Part shown: piece after piece, positions 27,560 through 36,431 of the stretch
Numbering within the stretch: position 1 is the first letter of the stretch
Layout of the letters: each line of letters opens with the position of its first letter
Source: Candidatus Accumulibacter cognatus
Lineage (GTDB): Bacteria; Pseudomonadota; Gammaproteobacteria; Burkholderiales; Rhodocyclaceae
NCBI GenBank assembly: GCA_013414765.1
Contig: CP058708.1
Coordinates: 1,235,553-1,299,552 of the forward strand
Direction: 5' to 3'
DNA: 64,000 nucleotides
Program-made: the position numbers and the translations under genes
Notes under the pieces: model-generated
The model's database searches: none
The model's input: only the letters and a program-made list of their open reading frames with translations
Told to the model about the DNA's origin: nothing

Positions 27560-28822
27560 ATGAATACCGGCCGGAACACCCCCACCTACGGAATCCCGCT
27601 CTCGCTGCTGGTGATCCTGTCGCTGTCGCTCGGGCCGGCCATCGCCAACGGCTTCGCCCGCTTTGCCTATGCGCTGCTGCTGCCGTCGATGCGCGACGCC
27701 TTCGGCTGGAGCTATTCCACCGCCGGCTCGCTCAACACCGCCAATGGCATCGGCTACATCCTCGGCGCGCTGGCCGTGTTCTTCGTCGTCGGCCGCCTCG
27801 GCAACCGGCGGCTGTACATCGCCGGCATCGTGCTCACATCGCTGTCGCTGGTCGCCACCGGCTTCTGTAACAGCCTGCCCGCGCTGATGTTCTGGCGCTT
27901 CGTGGCCGGCGTGGTTGGTGCGGCTGTGTTCATCTGCGGCAGTGCGCTGGTCAGCGCGCAGGGCGCCCTGCATTCGCGCGTGCAACCCTTCGCCATTCCC
28001 GGCTACTTCGGCGGCGCCGGCATCGGCATGCTGCTCTCGGGCATCGGCATCCCGGTCGTTCTCGAATGGCAGGGGCAGGGCGCCTGGCGCGAAGCGTGGG
28101 TCGCCATGGGCGCGCTGGCGCTGGTCTTCAGCCTGTTCTCTGTGGCCGCCGCGCTGAACAGCCACGACCCCTCCGGCGCCAGCGTGGCCGGGCGCTGGAA
28201 CTGGCGCGACTTCAGCCTCGGCGTGCTCGCCTACTTCGTTTATGGCGGCGGCTACATCACCTACATGACCTTCATCATCGCCTGGATGCGCAGCCATCAG
28301 GCCGGCGTGTTGCAGATCGCCGGCTTCTGGGGCCTGCTCGGGCTGGCCGTGATGGCCTCGCCCTACGTCTGGAAAACCCGGCTCGCCCGCAACCGGGGCG
28401 GCAATTCGCTCGGGCTGGTCTGCGCCGTCCTCGCCGTGGCCGCCTTCCTGCCCTATGTCGACGCCAGCAGCCCGACCATGACCGTCTCGGCGCTGCTGTT
28501 CGGCGTTTCCATGTTCATCGGCCCCGCCGCCATCACCGTCATGGTCCGCAACGGCTCGCCGCAAGGCGCTTGGGGCGCGGGCATCGCCGCCTTCACCACC
28601 GCCTTCGGCATCGGGCAGGCCGCCGGGCCGGTGTTTTCCGGGTGGCTGGGCGACCTCACCGGCTCGCTGTCGCTGCCCATCGCCAGTTCCGCCGCCATTC
28701 TCGCCGCCGCGTCGGCCATCGCCTACCTGCAGAAGGATGTCCGCTGGGCGGAACCGGCCCGCGCCAACGCCGCATCCGGCCAGCCTACAATGGCCACACA
28801 CCCCTCGGAGGAAGCAGCATGA
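27560..28822 (+). CDS. MFS transporter, YbfB/YjiJ family
   Basis: 420 aa with about 12 hydrophobic helices. The first, LGPAIANGFARFAYALLLPS, is the YbfB/YjiJ signature (GFxRFxYxLLLP), and VGRLGNRRLYIAG is the loop 2-3 motif. It overlaps the next gene by ATGA. The exported or imported substrate is unknown; pairing with a VOC protein hints at a small aromatic or toxic compound. Confidence 0.88.
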   Translation: MNTGRNTPTYGIPLSLLVILSLSLGPAIANGFARFAYALLLPSMRDAFGWSYSTAGSLNTANGIGYILGALAVFFVVGRLGNRRLYIAGIVLTSLSLVATGFCNSLPALMFWRFVAGVVGAAVFICGSALVSAQGALHSRVQPFAIPGYFGGAGIGMLLSGIGIPVVLEWQGQGAWREAWVAMGALALVFSLFSVAAALNSHDPSGASVAGRWNWRDFSLGVLAYFVYGGGYITYMTFIIAWMRSHQAGVLQIAGFWGLLGLAVMASPYVWKTRLARNRGGNSLGLVCAVLAVAAFLPYVDASSPTMTVSALLFGVSMFIGPAAITVMVRNGSPQGAWGAGIAAFTTAFGIGQAAGPVFSGWLGDLTGSLSLPIASSAAILAAASAIAYLQKDVRWAEPARANAASGQPTMATHPSEEAA

Positions 28823-29274
28823 ACCCACCCGTCGACGTCCTCGGCCTCGAGCACATCTACCTCACCGTCAGTTCGCTGGCCGTATCCGAAGTCTTTTACG
28901 ACACCCTGCTGGTCGAGGTGCTCGGTTTTCGCAAGAGTAAATTCGCCCTCGGCGACGAACCGCACATCAACTACTTCAACCGCCATTTCGGCCTCGTCCT
29001 GCGCCCCGCCCGCAACGCCACCCCGCACGACAACTACGCGCCCGGCCTGCACCACCTCTGCCTGCGCGTGGCCACCGAAGACGACGTCCGCCGCGCCCGC
29101 GCAGCCCTGAACGAACGCGGCATCGACGCTTCGCCGGTGCAGTGCTACGCGCAATACGCCGAGGACTACTACGCTACCTTCCTCAACGACCCGGACGGGA
29201 TACGACTGGAACTGTCGAATTTCCGCAAGGAGCGGCGGGAGCGGTTTGAGGGGTGGGAGAAGGCGTTGGTGTAG
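28819..29274 (+). CDS. VOC-family (glyoxalase/dioxygenase fold) protein with IS-derived last residues
   Basis: 151 aa. Metal ligands are suggested by LEHIYLTVSS (His), GLHHLCLRV and GIRLELSNF (Glu). The start is coupled to the MFS stop. An IS5 copy inserted at 29262: the final A-L-V-stop is read from the IS end. On the far side of the IS the original ending survives (duplicated GTGGGAGAA, then GCTTGGGGGGTGA), giving L-G-G-stop. The change is tiny and the protein is probably functional. Catalytic type unknown. Confidence 0.85.
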   Translation: MNPPVDVLGLEHIYLTVSSLAVSEVFYDTLLVEVLGFRKSKFALGDEPHINYFNRHFGLVLRPARNATPHDNYAPGLHHLCLRVATEDDVRRARAALNERGIDASPVQCYAQYAEDYYATFLNDPDGIRLELSNFRKERRERFEGWEKALV

Positions 29275-30397
29275 TATATTGGCATAATCCCTAGAGTCGC
29301 CTCCCATATGGCTATATTCCTGGTTTTCGGCAAGCACTCCCTCTTTTCCCGTCCTTTCTCATGCGGCAGGCGCAATTTGCCCTACCCGGACAGATTGCGG
29401 CATGCCCAGGTAGGTAAAGGTGTTGAGGATCGCGGCCCGGACATGAGCTTCAGTGACTTGCCGCTCGAAGGTCCGGGAGTACAGGCTGCTACCCAATTGC
29501 TTCAGCCGGTACATCCTGTTCTCGGCGATGCTGCGCCGGTGGTAGCCGCTCTCGTTCTTCCAGCCGCGGCTTCCCTTGGCTTCGATCTCCTGGAGGATCG
29601 CATCGCGGGGATGATGGTCTCCCCAAGCGACGGCCCCTTCCCGAGGGGGAAGGGTGGCACGAGCGCCCCGCTCGGCGATGGCCGCGTGGCAGCCGTGGCT
29701 GTCGTAGGCGCCATCGGCTGAGACTTGGGCGATCTCGCCTTCGACCTGGTCGAGCAGACCGGGCAGGATCTCGCTGTCGCCCCACTCGGCCGTGGTCACT
29801 TCAATGCCGATGATGTCCTTGGCAGTTTCGTCTACGGCCAAATGGATCTTGCGCCAGGTGCGCCGCTTGCCCACCCCGTGCTGGCGCACCTTCCATTCGC
29901 CTTCACCGAATATCTTCAGCCCGGTCGAATCGACCACCCCATGCGTCGGCCCCTGGCGCGGCCGCCGCGGAATCTGCACCGAAATTTCCGCCGCCCGTCG
30001 CGACAGGTAGCTGTGGTCGGGCACCGGCAGATCCAGGTGGCACAGGCCCATCAGCGACCTCACCAAGCCTTCCGTCGCCCGATACGGCAACTGAAACAGT
30101 CCCTTGATCGTCAGGCAGGTCTGGATCGCCACGTCCGAGTACCGCCCCGGGGTGCCACGCCCTACCGGCGGCGGCGGCGTCCACTTGTCCCGAAGGCTTT
30201 CATCGTCGAACCAGATCGTCAGATTGCCGCGGTTGACCAGCGCTCGGTCGTACTCCGACCAGTTCGTCACCCGATACCGCTGCTTCAGCCCCACCTCGCC
30301 CGTCTCCGGGTTCACCCGCATCGCCATCTCGCACCTCTTCTTGCCGCCAGACCCCGAACTCCGGGGGGGGCTCATGTCAATATACTACACCAACGCC
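29262..30397 (-). mobile_element. IS5-family (IS903-group-like) element, copy B
   Basis: 1136 bp, perfect outer ends GGCGTTGGTGTAGTATATTG and complement, with 9-bp target duplication GTGGGAGAA (29253-29261, 30398-30406). Nearly identical to copy C at 38593-39727. Confidence 0.95.
29359..30327 (-). CDS. IS5-family transposase (copy B)
   Basis: 322-aa DDE transposase: TNWSEYDRALVNRGNLTIWF at the N-terminus, VVDSTGLKIFG (D), QVSADGAYDSHG (D) and GYHRRSIAENRMYRLKQLG (E). The ATG at 30327 follows the same GAGGTGCGAG ribosome site as in copy C. No damage seen, probably active. Confidence 0.95.
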   Translation of the reverse strand: MAMRVNPETGEVGLKQRYRVTNWSEYDRALVNRGNLTIWFDDESLRDKWTPPPPVGRGTPGRYSDVAIQTCLTIKGLFQLPYRATEGLVRSLMGLCHLDLPVPDHSYLSRRAAEISVQIPRRPRQGPTHGVVDSTGLKIFGEGEWKVRQHGVGKRRTWRKIHLAVDETAKDIIGIEVTTAEWGDSEILPGLLDQVEGEIAQVSADGAYDSHGCHAAIAERGARATLPPREGAVAWGDHHPRDAILQEIEAKGSRGWKNESGYHRRSIAENRMYRLKQLGSSLYSRTFERQVTEAHVRAAILNTFTYLGMPQSVRVGQIAPAA

Positions 30398-30406
30398 GTG
30401 GGAGAA

Positions 30407-30752
30407 GCTTGGGGGGTGAGTTGCTGGCGCGCGTGAGCCGTTGCGTTATTAGACTGGTTTCGCTGGGATAGTCTGCCTATCGGCCATTTTGGCCGTTCGA
30501 CTCGTCCAATGAGAGTGGCTGCTTTAGGTGACGAAGCAGACTCATCAGTGACTACAAAAGCAGGGGCGATTCAGTGGCTGCTTGCACGTTCAGCCTTGAT
30601 TAGCTTGCCGAAAGACTCAGCAGGCCGGTTAGCCCGGCCACCTTAGACAGAATGCTTAAGCTCTACCGCGAATATGAACGGCGCGTAGAATTGCACACTG
30701 AAAATATTCCTTAAAATATTCCTTAGCCAGTGTTTTCAGAAAGGTAAGAACG
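30407..30752. other. Intergenic stretch with AT-rich repeat before the STAND gene
   Basis: No gene. It holds the old downstream region of the VOC gene and a tandem 12-bp repeat AAAATATTCCTT x2 (near 30699-30722), about 30 bp before the STAND start. That is a likely promoter or operator zone and is much more AT-rich than its surroundings. Confidence 0.5.
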
Positions 30753-32118
30753 GTGCATCCCTTCTTTGAAATCACATCATCAGATATACAACAACTTGAT
30801 GACGAGCAAGCACGCGAGTTGGTGGCCCGACTATGCAAGGCTGAACTGCGTTCCAAGGGGATTGGCACTTCTCCGGTAACGTGGGGTGGCGACCAACGAG
30901 CCAAAGATGGCGGAGTTGATGTTCGCGTTGATATCACCCCAGCAATAGGGATAGCAGGTTACATCCCCAAAGATGCAACCGCCTACCAAGTCAAAGCGGA
31001 GAACTTTAGCCCTAAAAAAATCTCCGGCGAAATGGCCCCTAGTGAAGTCTTGCGTCCTGCGATAGTCGAATTAACGGAGGCGCCAGGTGCATATGTCATA
31101 GTTTCCACAAAGGACAGTTGCTCAGACACTTTCTTAAAGAAGCGAAAAGAAGCCATGTCGGGGTGCGTAAAGAAATTCGGCTTGGTTGACAGCGTTCACC
31201 TGGACTTCTATGACAGTCGGAAGATTGCTGATTGGGCTGGCAATTTCCCTGGCGTCCTCGTTTGGTTGCGAAGTGTTCTTGGCAAGCCTATTCAGGGTTG
31301 GAAGCCGTATGGCCCGTGGGCCTATCAGGAGAAGTCAGTCGAAGACGAATACTTGCTCGATGACAAAGTAAAGGTATTCATTCCCAACAATGATGAAGCC
31401 ATTTCTGTAATCGATGCAATCAACCGGTTACGGGGTGAGCTTGAAAGAATCGAGGCGTCGGTCCGAATAGTCGGACTTTCAGGGGTCGGCAAGACACGAC
31501 TTATTCAAGCACTGTTCGATCATCGTATCGAAACAACGTGCGCGGCTTTAAACCAAGAAAACGTCCTATATGCCGACCTATCGGACAATCCCTCTCCTCA
31601 ACCAATCGCAATGCTTGAGGCGCTGATCCAAGACGAGGCTGAGTGTATTGTTGTTGTTGACAACTGTGGTCAAGATGTCCATCGCAAGCTAACGGAGGTC
31701 ATTCAGCGGCCTGAAAGCAAAATTAGACTGATTACCGTTGAATACGATATCAGAGACGACTTGCCGGACGGCACAACCTGCTACCGACTAGAGGGTGCTT
31801 CTGGAGAAGTCATAGCAAAACTACTTAAGCGCCATTATCAGACGCTGTCCGACCTAGATATCGACAAAATTGTCGAGTTTTCTGATGGAAACGCCAGAGT
31901 TGCATTCGCCCTAGCAGCAACTTCCGAAGCTAAAGGCGAGTTAGCGCAGCTTCGGGATGATGAACTCTTCAAGCGACTATTTATTCAGAAACACACTGAA
32001 AGTAACGAGCTACAACGATGTGCCGAGGCTGCAAGCCTTCTATATTCATTCGATGTCGATGACACAAGTGAAGATTCCGAGCTAGCCATCCTTTCCGACG
32101 TTGCCGAAGTCACAATTG
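30753..32118 (+). pseudogene. Nuclease-STAND NTPase (Avs-like defence protein), 5' part
   Basis: GTG start after AAGGTAAG. Residues ~40-140 form a PD-(D/E)xK nuclease-like domain (GGVDVRVD, AYQVKAENF). Near residue 240 is the P-loop VGLSGVGKTRLIQALF, followed by Walker B ECIVVVDNCGQD and a STAND-type ATPase tail. The frame is cut at CACAATTG by an IS66 element; the last ~25 residues of the open frame are IS sequence. AT-richer composition than neighbours suggests horizontal transfer. Nuclease plus STAND plus helical sensor is the plan of Avs anti-phage proteins. Confidence 0.82.
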
Positions 32119-33826
32119 GTAAACGTTCACCCCCCTGCTCAGTGAACGTTAATTTTCCTGAAATTTACGCCGCAGCGAAAATTTCTATGTCATGATGTCG
32201 GTACCCAACGACGACCCGCCCCGATGTACCTGCGTAAGCACGACCTTCTCCAGATGGACGACGACTGGCTGAAAAGGCTGCCGGCGGAGCTATTGCTGGA
32301 AGTGTCGAAGCGTCTGCTGCACGACGTCAAGGAGTTGCAGGATCGGCTGCACCGGAACCCGGAGAACAGCTCGCGTCCGCCGACCAGTCAGGCGCCCTGG
32401 GCGAAACCCGAAGGCCCTGAGGAGAGCACTGTTCCGGTCATCGAGACTTTGCCCGGCGAGACCGAGACAGAAGTCACCGAGGTCGAGGAAGACACGGCCA
32501 AAGCCGCCGTGAAGCCTTCGACAGCGGCGAAAGCTTCCCGCAAGAAAGCGGGCAAGCAGCCCGGCAGCCCGGGCTACGGCCGGACGCAAAAGCTCGCGGT
32601 CACTGGCACCTGCGATCACCGCCCTGAGAACTGTACCGCTTGTGCGCAGGCGCTTTCAGCGGACGCTCCTTCGAAGCGTTACACCGCCTGGGACGAGATC
32701 GACATTGCACCACCGGTCGAGGGCCAGATTGGGCTGATGTTCCTTATCATCCGCCACTATCTGCTCGAAACGAACTGCGACCACTGCGACCATGTCAGCC
32801 GTGCGCAGCCCTGGCGGTCCGCAGGAGAGCATGAGTGGGAGCAGGTTGAGTTGGGCGAATGGCGCCTGGTTGGTCCGCAGTTGGCCGGACTCATCGTGTT
32901 CCTTGCGCTGCGCCTGCGTCTGTCCCGGCCGCGGATTCGGGAGGCGCTGATGGAAATGTTTGGCCTGCTGCTCAGTGTCGGCGTGATCGACGAGACCCTC
33001 CGGGAAGCCGGGCGCGCCAGTTTTCCGCTGGAGGACGTGCTGGTGGCCGACCTCCTGCAGGAACCGCAACTGAATGTGGATGAGACCTCCTGGCCGGAGA
33101 ACCGCCTGCTGCTCTGGCTGTGGGCCTTGGTAACCCCCTGGACGGTCCTCTTCGTGATTGGCCCGCGGCACGCGGAAATGCTGGAGAATGTCCTGCAGGA
33201 TGGCTATTACGGCATCCTGATCAGCGATGGTTACCGTGTCTACCGGGCCTGGCTGAATCGCCTGCGCTGCTGGCCGCATCTGATACGGAAGCTGCGGGGC
33301 CTGGCCGAATCCAGCGATGGCCGGGTATCTGGCGTCGGGCAGGAGATGGAAGGCCTCATGCACACGCTGAAGGATGCCATCTACGCGGCGCGGATCGATC
33401 TTCCGCCGGAAGGGCTACCCTTCCTCTACGCGACCCATGTCGATCGGCTGAAGAGCCTGTGCACCGCTCACTGGAGTGATGCCCACCCGGCGCTGCGCAG
33501 CGTCGCGCGTGAATTCCTCTACGACTGGGAGGTGATCATGCGTCCGCTCGGCGAGCCGCATTTGCCGCTCTCCAACAACGCCGCCGAACAGGCCCTGCGC
33601 CACTGGGTCATTGCCCGCCACATCAGCCACGGCACGCGCTCCGAAGCGGGTACGCGTGCTTTCGCTCTCCTCGCCAGCGTCATCGAAACTTGCCGTCTTC
33701 GCGGCGCCTCCTCATGGCGCTATCTCGGCACTGTCATCCGGGCGGCTCGCAAGGGCCTGGAACTTCCCCCGCTTCCCGCTATCCCGGCAGCAGCGTAAAA
33801 AAACGGAGGGGGATGTGAACGTTTAC
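32119..33826 (+). mobile_element. IS66-family element (TnpC-only), copy 1
   Basis: Ends GTAAACGTTCACCCCC and the complement GTGAACGTTTAC. Left flank CACAATTG (32111-32118) reappears inverted beside the left end of the second copy, not at this copy's right end. One transposase gene, no tnpA/tnpB, as in the ISBst12-like group. Confidence 0.88.
32224..33798 (+). CDS. IS66-family transposase TnpC (copy 1)
   Basis: 524 aa. Coiled N-terminus (LLLEVSKRLLHDVKELQDRL) with the basic NSSRPPTSQAPWAK linker, a zinc-binding part (HRPENCTACAQAL, CDHCDHVSRAQPW), and the DDE domain: NVDETSWPEN, LISDGYRVYR and SNNAAEQALRHWVIARH. Full length and undamaged. Confidence 0.93.
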   Translation: MYLRKHDLLQMDDDWLKRLPAELLLEVSKRLLHDVKELQDRLHRNPENSSRPPTSQAPWAKPEGPEESTVPVIETLPGETETEVTEVEEDTAKAAVKPSTAAKASRKKAGKQPGSPGYGRTQKLAVTGTCDHRPENCTACAQALSADAPSKRYTAWDEIDIAPPVEGQIGLMFLIIRHYLLETNCDHCDHVSRAQPWRSAGEHEWEQVELGEWRLVGPQLAGLIVFLALRLRLSRPRIREALMEMFGLLLSVGVIDETLREAGRASFPLEDVLVADLLQEPQLNVDETSWPENRLLLWLWALVTPWTVLFVIGPRHAEMLENVLQDGYYGILISDGYRVYRAWLNRLRCWPHLIRKLRGLAESSDGRVSGVGQEMEGLMHTLKDAIYAARIDLPPEGLPFLYATHVDRLKSLCTAHWSDAHPALRSVAREFLYDWEVIMRPLGEPHLPLSNNAAEQALRHWVIARHISHGTRSEAGTRAFALLASVIETCRLRGASSWRYLGTVIRAARKGLELPPLPAIPAAA

Positions 33827-34700
33827 CCTGAATGTGCTTCCTAAGATGGTGCGGGCTTCAGAGCCTAAAGCTGTTTTAGTTTTCCCAAGATCAATAGCAA
33901 TCTTAATGAATAATTCATACCACGCCCGAATCTCTTCCAGGGTCCGTGGATACCATCCATAACTGCGTTTTAATCCCCCAAAGTCGAAGCTATAGTGAGA
34001 GGAGAAATGGTGGGATTCGAGGCCTGCACGCAAAAGAAGCAAGGCAAGCTTCGATTCCCGTTGGTTTTTCGAAAAAGCTAGCGTTCTAACAAATGCGGCT
34101 CGCTGTGCCGGAGGGGCAAGGGTTCCAGAAAGATGGATGTAAAACAGAGATTGAAGGATATTCCTTGTTGAGTCTGACTTGTAACCGTCGGGCTCTTCTA
34201 ATGCTAGTTTCAATAGTGCCGTCGCAGCCTCGTTAAACAATTCGGGGTCGTAAGCTAACGAGCGCAGGAGACGAGCAGTACATACTCTACTGGGGGTCGT
34301 TACTGCGATGAAACTGGGGATTTCGACAGCTCGAAGTATTGCATTCAATGCCGCACGCTGATTTACCGGCGAAACGTTTTCAAGCATTTCCCACTTGAGT
34401 TTGCTTAGGCTGGATACTTCGCCGAGAAGACCTTCAGGCTTAAGCCAGATATCAACTATCTTCTGAGCGTGCTTCGATTCGTGCAAATATCCCAATCTCC
34501 TTGAGAAAGAGCGTGCAACTCGTTCTGACGCATTGGTAACGAACCGTTGAACCAGTAAATTTGGGTGGCTAGACTGAACGGCATTGCGTGCAAGTCGGTT
34601 TGATATTGCATGTGGAAGTACTGCTCTCCAGTTTCCGCGCTCCTGTATTAGTCCTCGTTTTTGAAGTTCAGAAACGTTTCTATAGAACGTCGCAATTGTG
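33827..34700 (-). pseudogene. Nuclease-STAND NTPase, inverted 3' part
   Basis: On the minus strand, directly after CACAATTG beside IS66 copy 2, the frame continues TFYRNVSELQKRGLIQERGN and WRAVLPHAISNRLARNA, a STAND winged-helix/hinge pattern, then ~220 helical residues. It matches the phase left open by the 5' part, which ends CACAATTG at 32118. The 3' end is cut by IS66 copy 1 at 33826, so the native stop is missing. Confidence 0.8.
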
Positions 34701-36394
34701 GTAATCGTTCACACCCCCTTAAGAAAAGCCGCCATCGTGATGATTTGTATGGCATAGTTACGGAACTTGCAGACGACCTGACAGACGCGACACGATGCCC
34801 CTGAGCAAACATGACCTGTTCCAGATGAACGACGAGTGGCTGAAGAAGCTGCCGGCGGAGCTTTTGCTGGAAGTGTCGAAGCGGCTGTTGCACGACGTGA
34901 AGGAGTTGCAGGATCGGCTGAATCAGAACCCGGACAACAGCTCGCGTCCGCCGACCAGCCAAGCGCCCTGGGCGAAGACAGGTGGCTCGGAGGAACAGAA
35001 TGACGCGGTGGACGAGCGCGGCAATGCCGACGTCGCTGCGGAGACGGCCGGAAGCTCTACGGAAGAGACGGAACAGGCTCTGCCGGTCGATGGCCAGCGG
35101 TCATCGACCAAGAAGGGGTCTGGGAGGCGGCCCGGCAAGGAGCCGGGCAGTCCAGGCCACGGCCGCAGTCAGAAACTGGCGATCACCGCCCGGTGCGAGC
35201 ACCGCCCCGAGTTCTGCGCCGCTTGTGCGGCAGTATTGTCGGCGGACGCGGTGTCGCAGGCTTACACGGCTTGGGACGAAGTCGACATTGCCCCGCAGGT
35301 TGAGGGCCTGATCGGGTTGGCCTTCAGTGTCACCCGTCACACCCTGCTGGAAGTGAGCTGCTCCTGCGGTCATGTCAGCCGTGCACAACCTTGGCGGGCG
35401 CCGGCCGACGGGCAATGGGAGAAGGTTGAGCTGGGGGAATGGCGTCTCGTGGGTCCCCGCCTGGCCGGGGTGATTGTCCTGCTGGCGCTGCGCATGCGCC
35501 TGTCACGGGCGAGCATTCGCGAACTGCTGATGGAACTGTTCGAGTTGACGCTGAGTACCGGCGTCATCGACGAAACGATCCGGGAAGCGGGCCGCGCCAG
35601 TCTGCCGCTGGAGGATGCGTTGGTGGCCGACATCGTGCAGGCAGCGCAACTGCATGTCGATGAAACGTCGTGGCCGGAGTCCGGCGTGCTGCTGTGGCTG
35701 TGGGCGCTGGTCACCCCCCACACGACGCTGTTCCTGATCGGCCCGCGCAGCCGGGAAATGCTGGAGAACGCCCTGCAGGACGGCTTTCCCGGCCTGCTCA
35801 TTAGCGATGGCTACGGCGTCTATCGCGCTTGGGCAAACCGCTTGCGCTGCTGGCCGCACCTGATGCGCAAACTGAGGGGCCTGACCGAATCGAGCGATGC
35901 TCGAGTCGCCGGGGTGGGGCAAGAGATGGAAGGCCTCATGAAAACGCTGATGGCCGCCATCTACGCGGCGCGGATTGATCCGCCGCCGGAAGGACTCCCG
36001 GCCCGCTACGCGAACGCAATTGAGCGACTACGGCACCTCTGCGAAGCGCATCGGATGGATGACCACTCGGTGCTGCGTAGCGTCGTGCGCGAATTCCTGT
36101 ACGACTGGAACGTGATCCTGCGTCCCGTTGCCGAGCCCCACCTGCCGCTTTCCAACAACGCCGCGGAACAGGCGCTGCGGCACTGGGTGATTTCGCGCTA
36201 CATCAGCCACGGCACACGCTCTGAAGAGGGATCACGCGCCTTCGCTTTCCTCGCCAGCCTCATCGAAACCTGCCGCCGTCGCAAAGCATCCGCCTGGCAG
36301 TACCTCGGCACCGTCATCGCCGCCGCTCGCAAAGGCCTGCAGCTCCCCACGATCCCCGCCATCCCGGCAATCGTGTAGGGGAGTGAATGATTAC
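34701..36394 (+). mobile_element. IS66-family element, copy 2 (diverged)
   Basis: Ends GTAATCGTTCACAC and complement of GTAATCATTCACTC. Related to but clearly different from copy 1. Left flank CAATTGTG. Right flank is a 14-bp tandem repeat (TTACGTCCACTCTA twice, 36391-36418) rather than a copy of the left flank. Confidence 0.85.
34795..36378 (+). CDS. IS66-family transposase TnpC (copy 2)
   Basis: 527 aa, same architecture as copy 1 with many substitutions, especially in the acidic linker after residue 60. Catalytic segments HVDETSWPES, LISDGYGVYR and NNAAEQALRHWVISRY are kept. Intact. Confidence 0.93.
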   Translation: MPLSKHDLFQMNDEWLKKLPAELLLEVSKRLLHDVKELQDRLNQNPDNSSRPPTSQAPWAKTGGSEEQNDAVDERGNADVAAETAGSSTEETEQALPVDGQRSSTKKGSGRRPGKEPGSPGHGRSQKLAITARCEHRPEFCAACAAVLSADAVSQAYTAWDEVDIAPQVEGLIGLAFSVTRHTLLEVSCSCGHVSRAQPWRAPADGQWEKVELGEWRLVGPRLAGVIVLLALRMRLSRASIRELLMELFELTLSTGVIDETIREAGRASLPLEDALVADIVQAAQLHVDETSWPESGVLLWLWALVTPHTTLFLIGPRSREMLENALQDGFPGLLISDGYGVYRAWANRLRCWPHLMRKLRGLTESSDARVAGVGQEMEGLMKTLMAAIYAARIDPPPEGLPARYANAIERLRHLCEAHRMDDHSVLRSVVREFLYDWNVILRPVAEPHLPLSNNAAEQALRHWVISRYISHGTRSEEGSRAFAFLASLIETCRRRKASAWQYLGTVIAAARKGLQLPTIPAIPAIV

Positions 36395-36431
36395 GTCCAC
36401 TCTATTACGTCCACTCTATATTGTTATAACC

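Noticed and set aside
27272-28828. 518-aa minus-strand open frame
   Set aside because: Antisense to the MFS gene; Gly/Ala/Glu-rich low-complexity translation typical of GC-rich shadow frames.
32119-32195. C-terminal 25 residues of the 5' STAND frame
   Set aside because: They are encoded by the IS66 terminal repeat and leader, not by the host gene.
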